Positions 25,877 to 37,785 of a stretch of DNA of 64,000 nt are shown here, piece by piece; the first letter of the stretch is position 1, and each line of letters starts with the position of its first letter. The notes under the pieces were generated by a model, which saw nothing but the letters and a program-made list of their open reading frames with translations, did not search any database and had not been told where the DNA came from. Source of the DNA: Chalara sp. BL73. Its lineage: Eukaryota > Ascomycota > Leotiomycetes > Helotiales. The stretch is taken from contig CAKJVC010000147.1 of NCBI GenBank assembly GCA_918026815.1, positions 124,001 to 188,000 on the forward strand, in the 5' to 3' direction. Both the position numbers and the translations under genes were made by a program.

Positions 25877-28001
25877 ATGATTGCCGTCCGAGTGATTTTC
25901 CCTCTTCTCGGACTGTGGGATGTAGTGAGGGGAAGTGTACCTCTCTATCCACGTCATGAATCCATCAAGTTCAGAGAACCAATTGCTGTGGAAGCAAATG
26001 GCATGGCCAATATCCATCTCGCGTACAGGAATTCCTTGAGTGGTGCCTTCTCGTTGCATTACGGGACTTGCGATTCTCTCTTGGACGGCCATCATCATCA
26101 AGTCGGTTCGACGATCATCGGCAACCATCCCTTAGCAAAAAGGCACATAGAATGGGACAATAATAGTCCACGGCGATTTGTCTGGCTGATTCCTGAAGAC
26201 ACGCAAGATAATGGCTGTCTGTTCGCCTATGCTGGCTCGGATCTAGTTGGGAAGTCTAGTCCCGTGATGGTGAAGTCTCGCCGCAAGAGAAGAGGAATCC
26301 CAATCGCAGATTTTGTGGATGCAGAAGGGCCATGGTTCGACGGCGTTGCGCATCTAAATGAGAAAAGTCCAGATGATGTTTTCGTGGCGCAGGCAAAGTT
26401 GAAAAAGATCGGCATTTTGGGTGGCGGTATGTCTGGGCTCATGAGTGCTCTTCTTCTCAATTCTGTTGGGATTCACGATTGGAAGATTATCGAGGCTTCC
26501 GATAGGATCGGCGGCCGTGTCCACACAGCTTATCTAAATGGCACAACTCGAGATGATTACCAATATCAAGAAATGGGACCTATGAGATTCCCAGTCAGCC
26601 TAAGCTTGGGCAACGAGACTGTCGAGATCAATGATCATAAGATAGTATTTCAGTTGGCTGATGTCCTGAACGAGATGAACGGCGGAAACACCTCTGACTA
26701 TGCTGTTAACTTTATCAAATGGATTCAGAGCAGCCCAAACACGCCAGCGTCAACTTCAAAAAGACTTCCAGATGGAACGGTACCGAGGAAGTCGGATTTG
26801 ATTTCAGACCCATCCCTTGCGGACAACATCACAGCAACATATTCCAATGCCACTGCTGTTACAGAAGCTGCCCAAGGCTTCGCCACCTGGCAGAATGTGA
26901 CCCTTGACAAGCTCGCAGCGGCTGCTAAGAATGTTTTCACAGCACATAAAGCGGCTGTCGATGCTGGACTACTTGATTTCAGCGAAGCAGGATATATCGC
27001 TTATAGACTCAATACAGATCTGAACATTACCGACCAAATATCGGCCTTGAACGATGACCATGATTCGTGGTACTATGACAATGTTTATTTCAGCGCCAGT
27101 GATTGGAGAACAATCGATAAAGGACTTACTAGTTTGCCTAGAGCCTTTGGTCCCTTGGTTTTGAATAGAACCATGTTCCAAACCTCTGTCCGTAAGTGGA
27201 AAACGTAGTATATAGAAATGATACTTGGACACTGACTGCTCAACAGAAGAGGTCTCGTATAACAAGACGACTGACAAGGTAACCGTAGGTTGGAGATCTA
27301 GAAGAAATCCATTCGACACAGAAGCCACAACCGAAGAATTTGACTACATCATCAGCGCCGTTCCCTTTACAGCAGTACGTCTGTGGAGACTACCAGCCTA
27401 CTCGTCACTCTTGACCCGCGCCATCAATTACATGAGCTACGACCCCGCCTGCAAGATTGCTCTCCACTACAAGACACGGTTTTGGGAGCATCTCGATAAG
27501 CCGATATTTGGTGGTTGTGGCGCAACCAACATCCCAGGAATTGGCAGTATCTGCTATCCATCATATAAAATCAACAGTACCGGTCCTGGCGTCCTGCTCG
27601 CACACTACCTATCTGGTGCTTTCGCACGCTCACTCGGCGCGCTTTCAGATACTGATCACGTTGCCCTTGTCCAGCGCGCCATGATCGAAGTGCACGGGCA
27701 AGTTGCAGAGGAGGAATTTACGGGCTCATACGACAGACATTGTTGGGAGCACGATCCGTATCAAATGGGAGCGTGGGCAGGCCCTTCAGCTGGACAACAG
27801 GCGCTGTACCTCCCAGCGTACTTCAGGACGGAGTTCAAGACTGTTTTTGTTGGAGAAGTTACAAGTTACACTCACGCCTGGGTTTGGAGTGCCTTAGAGA
27901 GCTCTATTAGAGGTACCACGCAGCTTCTGCTGGATATGGGCCTGGTAGATGAGGCGAAGGAGGTCACGAATAAGTGGATGGCGAGATGGATTGCAATGTA
28001 G
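25877..28001 (+). CDS. L-amino-acid-oxidase-type flavin amine oxidase
   Basis: Predicted FAD enzyme that deaminates L-amino acids to keto acids with release of ammonia and hydrogen peroxide. Exons 25877-27191 and 27247-28001 (55 bp intron), 689 aa, usual for fungal L-amino acid oxidases. The upstream open frame lacks an ATG; ATG 25877 starts a hydrophobic leader (MIAVRVIFPLLGLW), a likely signal peptide. The FAD-binding motif KKIGILGGGMSGL is at about residues 176-188 and EASDRIGGRV follows at 206-215. Late motifs include GAWAGPSAGQQ and VFVGEVTSYTHAWVWSALES, the C-terminal flavin-contact region. A strongly basic run KSRRKRRGIP at 133-142 lies between the roughly 130-residue N-terminal domain and the flavin domain, a plausible proteolytic maturation site. 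Substrate preference is unknown. Confidence 0.85.
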
Positions 28002-28745
28002 CAAACAAGGGAGCTACCTAGAATAGGCAACTAATTGTAATGAGTTATTGAGTTGGCCAGCTTCAACGTATGGAAAACAGAGTAGACTAGCTCCTCGAAA
28101 GACTTAAAAGCACGAGATAAATTGTAAAATTTTACACAACACTAGCTGTCCAAGCTGCGAAGTGCTTTGTCGAAAGATAAGTCAGAAGCAGATGTGAAAG
28201 TATAAACAAAATACAGGAAACCAGCATGATGAAATGACAAGACATCGGATTGCGTGACCTGCACGATTTTGTTCGTGCTCGGCAAATGCAACATCAAATG
28301 GCTGGGCACCTACGAAGTAGGCAGATTGTGACATCCAATTTGTCTCTCCCCTTTCCCCAGTGAAGTTACCTTGTGAATACGCAAGTGGCAGCTTTTTATA
28401 CAAGGCTAGGTACCCTCATCTTCACAGATATGCAAGACTTAGATGTAAGTGCCATCACTCCCATGTTTTCCTTTTCACATTTGCTTCATAAGCCAGGAGA
28501 ATAAAACATCATCACAAATCCTACATAGCGAGGGCTCGATAATCTATATTCGTCTTCTAAAGCGATGATATAAGCGGGCATCTGTCATTCGAATACGGCG
28601 ATACGGTAATATGAATCTCCACCCGTTTAGTATTTAATAGCTGTACAATGACTTATCTGATTGCTTTTAAAGCGATGCACTTTCTATCCAGCATCAAAAT
28701 ATGAGCCTCTGAACGCCTCCCAGTGATCCCAATCATACACATGTT
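28002..28745. other. Intergenic between convergent genes
   Basis: The oxidase gene (plus) and the EMC4 gene (minus) converge here, so the stretch should hold both 3' untranslated regions. No gene recognised. Confidence 0.6.
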
Positions 28746-29396
28746 TTAGAATGCAGGTATCGCGCGTTCCAATGGCTCTCTCGCCGTCTCCCAAGCCAAC
28801 CAATCCGACCTTGTAGTGCTAATCATCATCAGTACCCTTCTCCATTGAACCCCAAAGATTATACTCACGGCAACAATCCCATCCCATTAACCTTCCACAC
28901 TCCTAATGCTAGTGCGAGAAGTTGCATCGCTACATAAACCGCTTTCACTGTTAACAAGGTCGACCTAGTCCCTTCACTCTCAAACCTCTCAAACGCTTGG
29001 TTCGTAGCCATCAGCCCCATAAGCGGGTTCTTAAATGCCATGCCCACCATCATGATGCTGAATATTTGCAGAGAGTTCCCGGACATGTACATCATGATCG
29101 CAGTCATTGGCAGCTGCTTGACAGGTGCAAGGGCCACTTCCCATGCCTTCTTGATCTTGAGAGTGTCGGTTTCTTCGGTCGTTGGCGGTGCGCGGACGGT
29201 GGCGTTCTTGGAGGAGGAGACTTGTTTCTGTGAGGGTTAGTTGAGGTGCGATGTCTAGATTCGAGGGTAGTACTCTGTTTCCGGAAGACGAGGAGTATCC
29301 TGGGGGATCCGGGATGCCAGCCGACTTTGGTTTTGCTTGTGGAGGAGAGTTCAGGTTGAGAACCCACTGAGGAGGCGGGGGAGGGAGCTCAGACAT
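28746..29396 (-). CDS. EMC4: ER membrane protein complex subunit 4
   Basis: Subunit of the EMC insertase in the endoplasmic reticulum membrane, which helps insert and stabilise multipass and tail-anchored proteins. Three exons read on the minus strand: 29396-29274, 29227-28869 and 28818-28746 (introns 46 and 50 bp), 184 aa, the normal family length. Conserved stretches are LKIKKAWEVALAPVKQLPM, MMYMSGNSLQIFSIMMVGMA and ALALGVWKVNGMGLLP. After the second intron the chain continues TTRSDWLAWE and ends IPAF, as in other filamentous fungi. Two membrane segments are visible in the second exon. The first donor is GTACTA, weaker than usual, but phase and homology are restored by removing it. It shares a 411 bp divergent promoter with the beta-adaptin gene. 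Confidence 0.9.
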
Positions 29397-29807
29397 CGTG
29401 AATTAAGTGTGTGGTTCTGGTGATATCTTTCCGCAAGACTTGATGTTATCGCAAGGCTGTGGGGGAATGGCTAGTAGCGGTGGTCGTAGCGTGTTCGCGA
29501 ACGCTTGACCCCTGTCCCGAACCCCTATTCGCCTCCGCTGATTCCAGACCTTGTGCAAATGTTTTGAAATAGACGATGACAGGAATTTGACGATATATAC
29601 CATTCATCTGTATCCCGCGTTGCTTGTACGGCTCCGTCAGCTTGGCCGACAATCGTTATGTGCGTGTGACAGCTTCTGCGCCTCCCCGGTCCATATCAGA
29701 TATCGAGTCCAGATTGGTCGATTGTGTGAATTGAGTGGAGGGGTAGGACGGTTCAAGTACGCACACCACACATACGGGAAAGGAGACTGGAGTGAGGCTC
29801 GCCCATC
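29397..29807. promoter_or_regulatory. Divergent promoter of EMC4 and the beta-adaptin gene
   Basis: A 411 bp region between two start codons that face away from each other; it must hold both promoters. I see no strong TATA box or repeated motif. Confidence 0.6.
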
Positions 29808-32347
29808 ATGAGTTCAGGTGGGGGAGATGCGAAGCTCTTTGCTAGAGTAGGTACCACGTCTCTTTGTTTCCCATACCTGGCGACACGGAATCAACACACG
29901 GATTTCGCAGACCAAGGAAGGATATTGGCATCTTTTGCTATCTTGGCTTGCTCTCTGCTTCTGTTACTCGTTTTACTCGAAGCTACATGCTTCGAGAGCA
30001 AAGCTAGGCGAAGATGCCAGTCGCTATGTATATCCCTCAATATATGCCGCCGCCGACATTTGGTGGTTATGCCTCAGCTTACGTTCGTTCTTCACAGGGC
30101 AAAGTCGCGGAGCTGCGGATTGAGTTGAACAGTGGAGGGAAGAAGGATAAGAACCACTCAGCCAAGAAGATTGCTTTGAAGAAGGTTGTAGCCAATATGA
30201 CTATGAGCAATAATGATATGGTAGCTCTGTTCCCGGATATCGTTGGGTGTATGCAGATACCAAGCTTAGAGATCAAGAAGATGTATGGATAAACGCAAGA
30301 GGCTGTGCGCATGGACTAATTACTAACATGGAGAAGGTGCTTCTTGTTTCTGGTCAACTATGCTCGACTGAAGCCGGAGATGGCCATAAAGTGCTTATCA
30401 ACTCTGCGAGAGGTATGTTATTGAGACAACTGTTAACAGGCTGATCGCTAACCCTTGCTTTTTGAAGGATATGACGGATTCGAATCCCCTCGTCAGAGCC
30501 CTAGCATTACGAACAATGTCATACATACATGTGAAAGAATTTGTTGAAGCCAGTGTGCCAGTTACTCAACAACTTCTCCGAGACTCAGATCCGTATGTGC
30601 GGAAGACTGCAGCATTCTGTGTTGCGAAACTATACGATCATGATCGAACCTTGGTCGAGAGGTCGAATTTGATTGACTCGCTGAACTATATGCTGAAAGA
30701 TGACAACCCGACTGTGGTGGCTAGTGCGTTAGCTAGTCTAATGGATATCTGGGAAAGAAGTGAAGCTATCAAGCTTACAATTGACTACTCCAATGCCTCA
30801 AAAATGGTGCAGATCCTGCCGGACTGCTCAGAGTAAGTCTTTTGCATGTCTCTCATCCACAAACTGCTTATCATTTCTTCAGATGGGGGCAAACATATAT
30901 TCTGGAGGCTTTAATGTCATATGTTCCTCACGAATCAGCGGAAGCTCTTCTTCTGGCAGAGCGCATCTCTCCAAGGTTATCCCACTCGAATTCTGCAGTG
31001 GTCCTTACATGTATACGAGTGATCCTCTACTTAATGAACTATATTGCAGACCAAAAGCAAATATCGATATTATGTAGGAAGCTTTCGCCTCCATTAGTTA
31101 CACTTTTAGCCAAGGGACCAGAGGTACAATATTTAGCACTTCGCAACGCCTTACTCATATTACAGAGGAGGCCCGAGGTTTTGCGAAACGATATCAGAGT
31201 CTTTTTCTGCAAATATAACGACCCAATTTACGTCAAAGTGACTAAGCTGGAGCTGATTTTCATGCTTGCTACTCAGAAGAATATCGAGGAGGTACTCACA
31301 GAGTTAAGAGAGTATGCAACAGAGATTGATGTACATTTTGTTCGAAAGTCCGTCCGAGCTATTGGCAAACTTGCCATTAAAATCGAACCTGCTGCGAGAA
31401 GATGTATTAACACCTTGCTCGAGCTGGTGTCCACCAAAGTCACATATATCGTGCAGGAAGCGACCGTAGTCATACGAAACATCTTCAGGAAATACCCTAA
31501 CCAATACGAATCCATCATTTCTACACTATGCGAGAATCTCGACTCTTTGGACGAGCCTGAGGCCAAGGCGGCAATGATTTGGGTTATCGGACAATACGCA
31601 TCGCGAATTGAGAACTCAGATGTTCTGCTTGAGGATTTCTTGTACTCCTTTGCTGACGAGCCTGTGGAGGTGCAGCTCGCTCTGCTCACTGCTACTGTAA
31701 AATTGTTCATTCAACGGCCCACTAAAGGTCAAGAATTAGTTCCAAAAGTGCTCAAATGGGCTACCGAAGAAACCGACAACCCAGATCTGAGAGATAGAGG
31801 ATACATGTATTGGCGTCTACTATCCTCGGATATGACAACGGCCAAGGCAATTGTCATGGGCGAAAAGCCACCCATCACCGCTGAATCTGAGAAGCTTGAT
31901 CCAGCCACCCTTGAAGAGATGTGCCTTGTTGTAGGCACTCTTGCGACCGTCTACCTCAAGCCTGTCCAACAAGTTTTCCGCTCTGCGCGGCCTCGCAGAC
32001 TAGTCGATAGCCCAGCTCTGCAAAAACATACCCTACCCACCGCTACCGCCAACGGAATCGACTCACAAAAGTCTCTGTCGGCATTTGGCAACGGTGGCCA
32101 GCCTGTGATGCACCCGGGTCGGAATGGTGATCTAGCAGCAGCAGTAGATGCGGCAGATGAGTTTTTCGCAGGCGTTGGCAGCCAGGGGATGGCTAATTTG
32201 GGTATAAATACTGGCGACGATGGGTTTGGCGGTAGCCCAACAGTGGAAAGGGGTGAAGGGGGATATGTGGTGAATCAGAATAATCCACAGCAATTCTATC
32301 AGCCACACCAGGGAAATGGCACTAATGGAGATTTGCTGACGCTGTAG
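29808..32347 (+). CDS. Clathrin adaptor AP-1/AP-2 complex beta subunit
   Basis: Large beta-adaptin of a heterotetrameric clathrin adaptor (Golgi/endosome AP-1 or plasma-membrane AP-2). Five exons: 29808-29846, 30098-30282, 30337-30412, 30468-30832 and 30883-32347, 709 aa. The first exon encodes only 13 residues (MSSGGGDAKLFAR) and joins after a 251 bp intron to GKVAELRIELNSGGKKDKN. Later joins restore EIKKMCFLFLVNYARLKPE and DCSEWGQTYILEAL. The N-terminal trunk is armadillo/HEAT repeats ending near VYLKPVQQVF; PTKGQELVPKVLKWATEET and DNPDLRDRGYMYWRLLS are hallmarks. The tail is Gly/Asn-rich and short, without the appendage domain of animal beta subunits, as usual in filamentous fungi. AP-1 versus AP-2 is not decidable here, so no symbol is given. 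Confidence 0.92.
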
Positions 32348-33977
32348 AAGTCAGTGTATATAATGAACACCTGGCATATAGGCAAGGGCGCCGAGGATGT
32401 CTGGAAAATAATGAATGCACTATTGATGTTGTAAGGTTCAGGATTTTCAACTTAGGATGATTAATCTATCTATTCAATATGTCCTCTTCTTCGTACATAC
32501 ATCCAAAGCCTAGTTTCTTATCAAATCCCTTTAAGCTACATTTGAAAGAGCAACATGGTATATGCGTAGTCAGCAGAGCTCAAAATAAGTCTTTCTCAAT
32601 GTGCTCCAGTTATTAATATCCTGGTCTGCTAACAAAGCTTGTGTATACATGCCCTCTATTCACTTCCAAAGGACCAAGCATTATGCTTACGGGGGGTTCA
32701 AAAACTAGCCCCATAAAATATTTATAACCACCTACAGCGGGCCTCGGTTTCCTTTCTCATCCTGTTCTTTCGAGCATCGGTCAATTCATGGGCAGTCTGT
32801 GAAAGCTGTGGATGAGCTACATGTCCCATAACTCAATGCAAGAATGTTACTTTCAATTTCATGTTGCAACAAGGTTTGGTATGTGCGCGCCTGTATCGTG
32901 CATAGATGATGGCATCAGACAGGTTTCTGTTGTCGCCATGGACCTTCGTTTCTGTCCAATGATTTCAATGCTGAGCAATCTATTATTGCTAACCTGTCCT
33001 CTATTGTTTACAAAACCCTTGTTTAGTGAGAATATTGTACAAAGTTATCTATTACCTGCGTTATAACCCACTATACATCTTGCAGAGGAAACTGGATATT
33101 CTAGTGCCTCTTCCTATCTGACGTCATATTCTGTAGACTTCTACACTTGCAGTAATTCTGCTTATGACCGCTTAATGCCTCCTCATTCTTCTTGTTGGAG
33201 AAAGACACATGGGATGAGTGGAAGCATTGATTTATATTGCAGATTGTGTATCTTTTGCTCCTTGTGGACATTTCGATGATCTCTCCTTCGGCTAATGCTT
33301 TTTTAAACATCTACTATAGAATGCTGTGGAAGGTTTATTGTTTGAAACGTGCAGGGAGGCATATAAGTCTGCACATATTATTTCTCAGCTTGAATCTTTA
33401 TTCCTGCTCTTCACGATCCTCTGTGCATAGGCCGCAGCCCCTAGATGGCGTCTACATAGCCTGGGCTTCATACTAATATAACAGTTACTTCTGTATAGCT
33501 TGCACACTACTGACTGTTACTAATCTATAAACGTTGAGCTTTTGCTATTCTCCTTCTTATTGCAACGGTCTTCTATATATTCACTGTGCTCTATTTAATA
33601 AACAATAACTATATTCTGGTCATGGTATGGAGTAGTTGCGGCTGAGATATCGTTGAAATTGAACAACAAACAATTCGCCATAATACATGGGCAGTCAGTG
33701 AGCCTCTGCATGCACTAATAAGAGTAGCCTGTTCGGTTTTCAGCCTGTGTAAGGGTAAAAAAAAGTATTATACACCCTTCCTGGCCAAAGAGGTTCGTTC
33801 CATTCATAGATCTGATAAGTGAAGGCGTTATCCTTGACAAGTTCTGAATCCACATGCTCTTACTGGAAGCACCAGATCATGTAGTGTGACTTGAACATAA
33901 ATTTTTGTACTCTACTTGGTTATCCCTCACATGTAACCATTGTTTTACTACTTCCCCCTTGCCAAGGAAACTAGTGT
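32348..33977. other. Intergenic, AT-rich, no supported gene
   Basis: Holds the 3' region of the beta-adaptin gene and then about 1.4 kb of AT-rich sequence with no recognisable coding stretch. It borders the decayed region that begins with the DPP III relic. Confidence 0.5.
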
Positions 33978-34670
33978 TATGTCTAATGAGCTTGATGTAT
34001 TCCATGATTATTCTGCTCAATTTCTATGCAACATGGGCACTATGTATGTTACCAACATCTGTTTTCAAAATCTCTAATTTATAATCCCAATCTCAGGTTT
34101 AGTGGTCTGAAGACAAGAAGTTTGTTCTGCAGATTTCCAAAGAAAGTCTGCGAAAGTTATCCTCTCATTCAACTAAAGCGAGCAAGCTGTTAGATGAAAT
34201 TATGGAGCTAATGTTCAGCTTACCGCCATACACTATTGGTTATCCTGACCGCAACAATCAATCAAACTACTATATAGGAGATAGGATTACCCATAATGAG
34301 ATAACTCAAGTATCTAAGATGATGGAAATTTACTCAATTGAACATGAAAATACCCATCTCAGAAAGCTGCGGGAGGGTTGATCGAGAGAAGATTATTACG
34401 CACGGGAAGCTGGCTATCGGCTGTATGATGACAAACATCCACATTTGGCGCTGCATTGCCGATATCGAGTCTTGTAGGAAGCCTTATGAACCTCTTACCA
34501 TAGTCGATGGCATTCACTAGGAATGGAGACGGATGGTAGTTGAGTACCCGGAGCTATAGGTATTGTTCGTACGGGCAAACACATTTTTGACGGGGATAAG
34601 GGTCCAACTTAAAGTTTACGATGAGACGAAGGATGGGATCATCAAATCACTCGCTGAGAGATATTGTTGA
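33978..34670 (+). pseudogene. Dipeptidyl peptidase III relic with the catalytic middle deleted
   Basis: Translation of 33978-34375 resembles the N-terminal part of fungal DPP III: an FHDYSAQFLCNMG stretch, then after a probable decayed intron ISKESLRKL, IGYPDRNNQSNYY and YSIEHENTHLRKL. With no gap it continues at about 34373-34670 with the family C-terminus: VDREKIITHGKLAI, then a VRANTFL segment and ETKDGIIKSLAER. About 440 residues that normally lie between these parts, including the HELLGH-type zinc site, are absent. The C-terminal part has in-frame TAG stops after TIVDGIH and after EYPEL, and the two halves are in different frames. Family recognition is from pattern memory, but the two halves match in order and content. 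It cannot encode an active peptidase. Confidence 0.72.
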
Positions 34671-34711
34671 TGTGTTAGGCATTGGATAACAGCTAGTAGG
34701 CATAACATCAT

Positions 34712-35504
34712 TTGAGGCAGCCCCAAATCAGCTATGACCCTGATCTACTTTGCCATTGTGGTTGGAATTTGCAAGGCAAGATTGAGTTTTCGTCTCGACA
34801 ACTGTTATTAGTAATTCACTGTCACGAACATGCGGTCCACGCTCAGGTCGAATATATCACAACGGCGGCGGCCCTTATGTCTGAGGCTATCACTGAGCTC
34901 GAATCTCAGAATCCTGCGAACTGAGCCTGGCTTGCCAAGGAAGAGACAATGCCCTCATCGATCTACACGCCCGAAAGAGATTGAGAAATACTGATATATT
35001 TTTAGCGCCTACTTTGTGCGAGGCACTCTGGGAGGATGTGGGCGCCAGTTAGATGCGGCAGATGCAAATTTCATGCAGGCGCAGAATTGCTGGTTAAAAG
35101 GGGACCAGGCACGGCTACATCCATTTAATGGTGGATGTATGTACAACATTGGGGCGTGTTGCCTTGACCAGGGAAAGGCTGAGGCTGCTATGTAAGGACT
35201 TACGGCCTTTTCATTATTCTTATTTATTCATCTCCTACGACAATTGCCGCAGCAAGCACATTCGGGACTCTATGGAGGTTACGAGGTTGCACGGCAAGAG
35301 ATTGCCTGCTGAACCTGCACAATATTTTTTTTTTAACTGTCTGAGGCCTTTATAAAGGATAGCAATTCCCTTGGTGATGAGCAGCCAGAAGCGGGGGAAT
35401 TGCGTCCGGAAGCAGAGCTTTATTTGAGAAAGAAATACCCAGAGGCAGACTCTTCCGATTCGGATTATTCTTATGATAAGTTTGTATGGATACTTCATGG
35501 GTGA
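34712..35504 (+). pseudogene. Relic of a fungal TPR-repeat protein (C-terminal part)
   Basis: Fragments of a tetratricopeptide-repeat protein family abundant in filamentous fungi. Visible are SEAITELESQNPAN followed by a TGA where Trp is expected, then a frame with DAADANFMQAQNCWLKGDQ and NGGCMYNIGACCLDQGKAEA. A good intron (35191-35252) restores IKHIRDSMEVTRLHGKRLP. A frameshift then occurs at a long T tract near 35327-35336, and the last stretch includes EAELYLRKKYPEA and ends at a TGA at 35502-35504. Multiple stops and frame changes mean it is not functional as read. The family name is inferred from the repeat pattern; any N-terminal effector domain is missing. It lies directly after the DPP III relic on the same strand. 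Confidence 0.6.
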
Positions 35505-35846
35505 ATGATGGACATGGCCCGTTCAATTCGGAACAGGGCTATAATTTCACAACTTGCCAAGCTGAGTTCTTTTCTAATGTATTTGTTATTTTATTTTTGC
35601 TGGTGATGTCCTCTAATTGTGGTCGATGTTGGCGGTCATTCCCGTCAGATCGACAAGACAAACGTGAAGGAACCTACGACACCACTCCTTATGTCTCGAT
35701 ACCACGTCTTTCACCAGATACTCAACCAATATGTGCAGAGAGTATAGCTATTTCATTATATATACTCATTTTCATGACTGGAACCGCTGGATCTCGGACC
35801 ACGCTCGGCTAACATTGCCCTAAGCAAGGTCTGTTATTCTAGGGGC

Positions 35847-36060
35847 TCGGTGGCGGTCGTGATAGTCTCGAACCATTCTAGTTTGGGAAACGCGACCTTT
35901 TCCCAAATCTACCCTCCTGCGGCTATAGCCGTACACTCAACCGTGAGATGGCTGGTGCCGACGACCTAACTCCTCTGTACCGGGGTTTCAACAACACATT
36001 CATCTTCTCTTGGTTCCGCGACGGGCCGAACCTCAAGTTTGGCAGTTCGGCGATGCCATG
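35847..36060 (+). pseudogene. Unidentified coding-like relic
   Basis: One frame reads about 70 codons with protein-like composition (RDSLEPF, stop TAG, then FGKRDLFPNLPSCGYSRTLN, later DDLTPLYRGFNNTF) and ends at a TGA. I do not recognise the family. The single TAG and lack of a start suggest a fragment of a former gene in the decayed region. Confidence 0.25.
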
Positions 36061-37319
36061 AGTTGTGATCACCATATCGCTTTTGAATCCGTCGGTCGCC
36101 TAGACTAATGCGATAAAGTCAATGTCTGTGGTGAGTGGATTGTTAGCAGATATGCCGCTTACTGGTGTAATGTGGAGGTAGGATGGGAGCCTGATGGCGG
36201 AAGAAGAGAATAACGATAAGTGGTTGTGGACGAGTTAGAATGGTGCTGTGGGTTGGATAATGATATTTAATGTATAGCAACCAAAGTGTACAGGGTGGGA
36301 GTAGGGGATCCTCAAGGTGAATCCTCATGGTGAGGATTAGTGAGCCTACGATTATGGACTTTGGATGCGTATGGAAGAATTCTGGGGCGAATTGGACGGT
36401 TGCTTGAGGGGGGTTTGGAGAGAATCGAGGTGACAACTACGCTGAAGGGAGAAGTTTGGGCTAGGTATTTCGACGACACCTTGAGGCTGCGGCAGAAGCT
36501 GGGGCTTCAGGGTTGTGGGAGATGAAGGATAGCCCAAGAAACTCCTTCAATTTAGCATGATTTCAAGAAGAGAAGAAAAAGGTTAAATGTCCTTTTACAA
36601 CTCTTTCAACATCAAGGAGCGGGATTGCAACAATGAGAGTGAATAGATAATGCTACTAGCGCCCTGGAAACTGAAGTTGATGGGATGTTCTTTGAGGTAG
36701 CTGGCACTTCTGAATTGGAGGATTTTGTATTGATTATACTGAGAATAAAGGGATAGACAAGAGAAGTAGAGCGAGTATAGGATATGATGTGTCATGAGGG
36801 ACCTGAATCGTACATTGTTATCCTGAGTACTCAAACGACATCTTGAATCAACGCGTGAGTAGTCATTCTAAATTCACCTGCAGGAGAGAGAGAGAGAGCG
36901 ACAGGACTCTGAACCAACAGATGCCTTACACGCGCGATCCTATCCGTGCTATAGTGACATGAAAATCAAGTGTTGGTAGTGTCAACCTGAAACCTGCGAC
37001 CTTTGGCGGCAAACGGAAATTCCGATCGTCATTTTCCATGCTTCAGCGGGCAGGGAGGTTTCCCCGGTGCGGCCCTTCAGCCCTATTGACGAAAAGTCAG
37101 CATTCGATGATAGTCGTTCTGTCGCTAGGATTGTAGGGAAGCGTTACGAGGTTGACCTGAATCGCTGCCCGTCAGCTGATAGTGAATGGACATTGGATTT
37201 CTCATGCCATTGCCAACAAGTCGATGATTTTAAAGATAATGTGTCCTGAGGAGGGGATAAATCGCTTATAGTAACACATATTCATCTTCTGCTTGAAACA
37301 ATATTGCATATATTTAATC
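36061..37319. other. Intergenic, no supported gene; GA microsatellite
   Basis: No gene recognised. A run of GA dinucleotides lies at 36884-36898. A short open frame at 37067-37249 has no known motif. The left border of the Helitron-type element lies close to 37320. Confidence 0.5.
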
Positions 37320-37485
37320 TGATTAGAAAGCTTGCTTTCTTACTAAAGTCAGAACCCAGTGCGTGGGGGCACGTGACGCCGAAAATTGGAGTGGTTCAGC
37401 GCTCAAAACGAATCATGTGACTTAAAAAAGAGTAGTCAGGTGACAGGTCTTTTTGCACGGGTTGTTTATAGGCCCGTGCGTTAGC

Positions 37486-37533
37486 CGTAAAGCTGAGCGC
37501 AGCGAAATAGGGGGGCTTGGGGGCTTAGCCCCC
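37486..37533 (+). repeat. Left copy of the Helitron subterminal module with hairpin
   Basis: Contains CCGTAAAG, then TGAGCGCAGCGAAAT, then a G-rich run ending in the hairpin GGGGGCTTAGCCCCC at 37519-37533 (6 bp stem, 3 base loop). The same module in the same orientation is found near the right end. Confidence 0.75.
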
Positions 37534-37536
37534 AAT

Positions 37537-37688
37537 TTACAGGCATTCACAGGCCCTTACAGGCTTTTAAAGACTTTTATAAGCTTTTGGAGTTCTGTAC
37601 TTACAGGCTTTTGAACTACTTACAGGTTTTGGTGGTGGAGTTGGAATCAGGTGACTTACAGTGTTTTTGAACACGGGCCATTTACAGG
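37537..37688 (+). repeat. Array of TTACAGG motifs in the Helitron left end
   Basis: Five exact TTACAGG copies (37537, 37557, 37601, 37620, 37682) plus a TTCACAGG and a TTACAGT variant lie within about 150 bp between the hairpin and the RepHel start. The reverse complement CCTGTAA is the form found in the right part of the element. Confidence 0.65.
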
Positions 37689-37785
37689 TCCGTACGTTAG
37701 CTGCCCACGTTTTTTGACCGTAAAGCTTGTAGCTTTAGCAAAATATCAAAAATATCAATCAATCACCTTACTTTTTTTATCCGTA

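Noticed and set aside
30014..30097. Beta-adaptin start at ATG 30014
   Set aside because: The ATG lies inside the 251 bp intron bounded by GTAGGT and TTCACAG; the exon at 29808 gives a family-like N-terminus.
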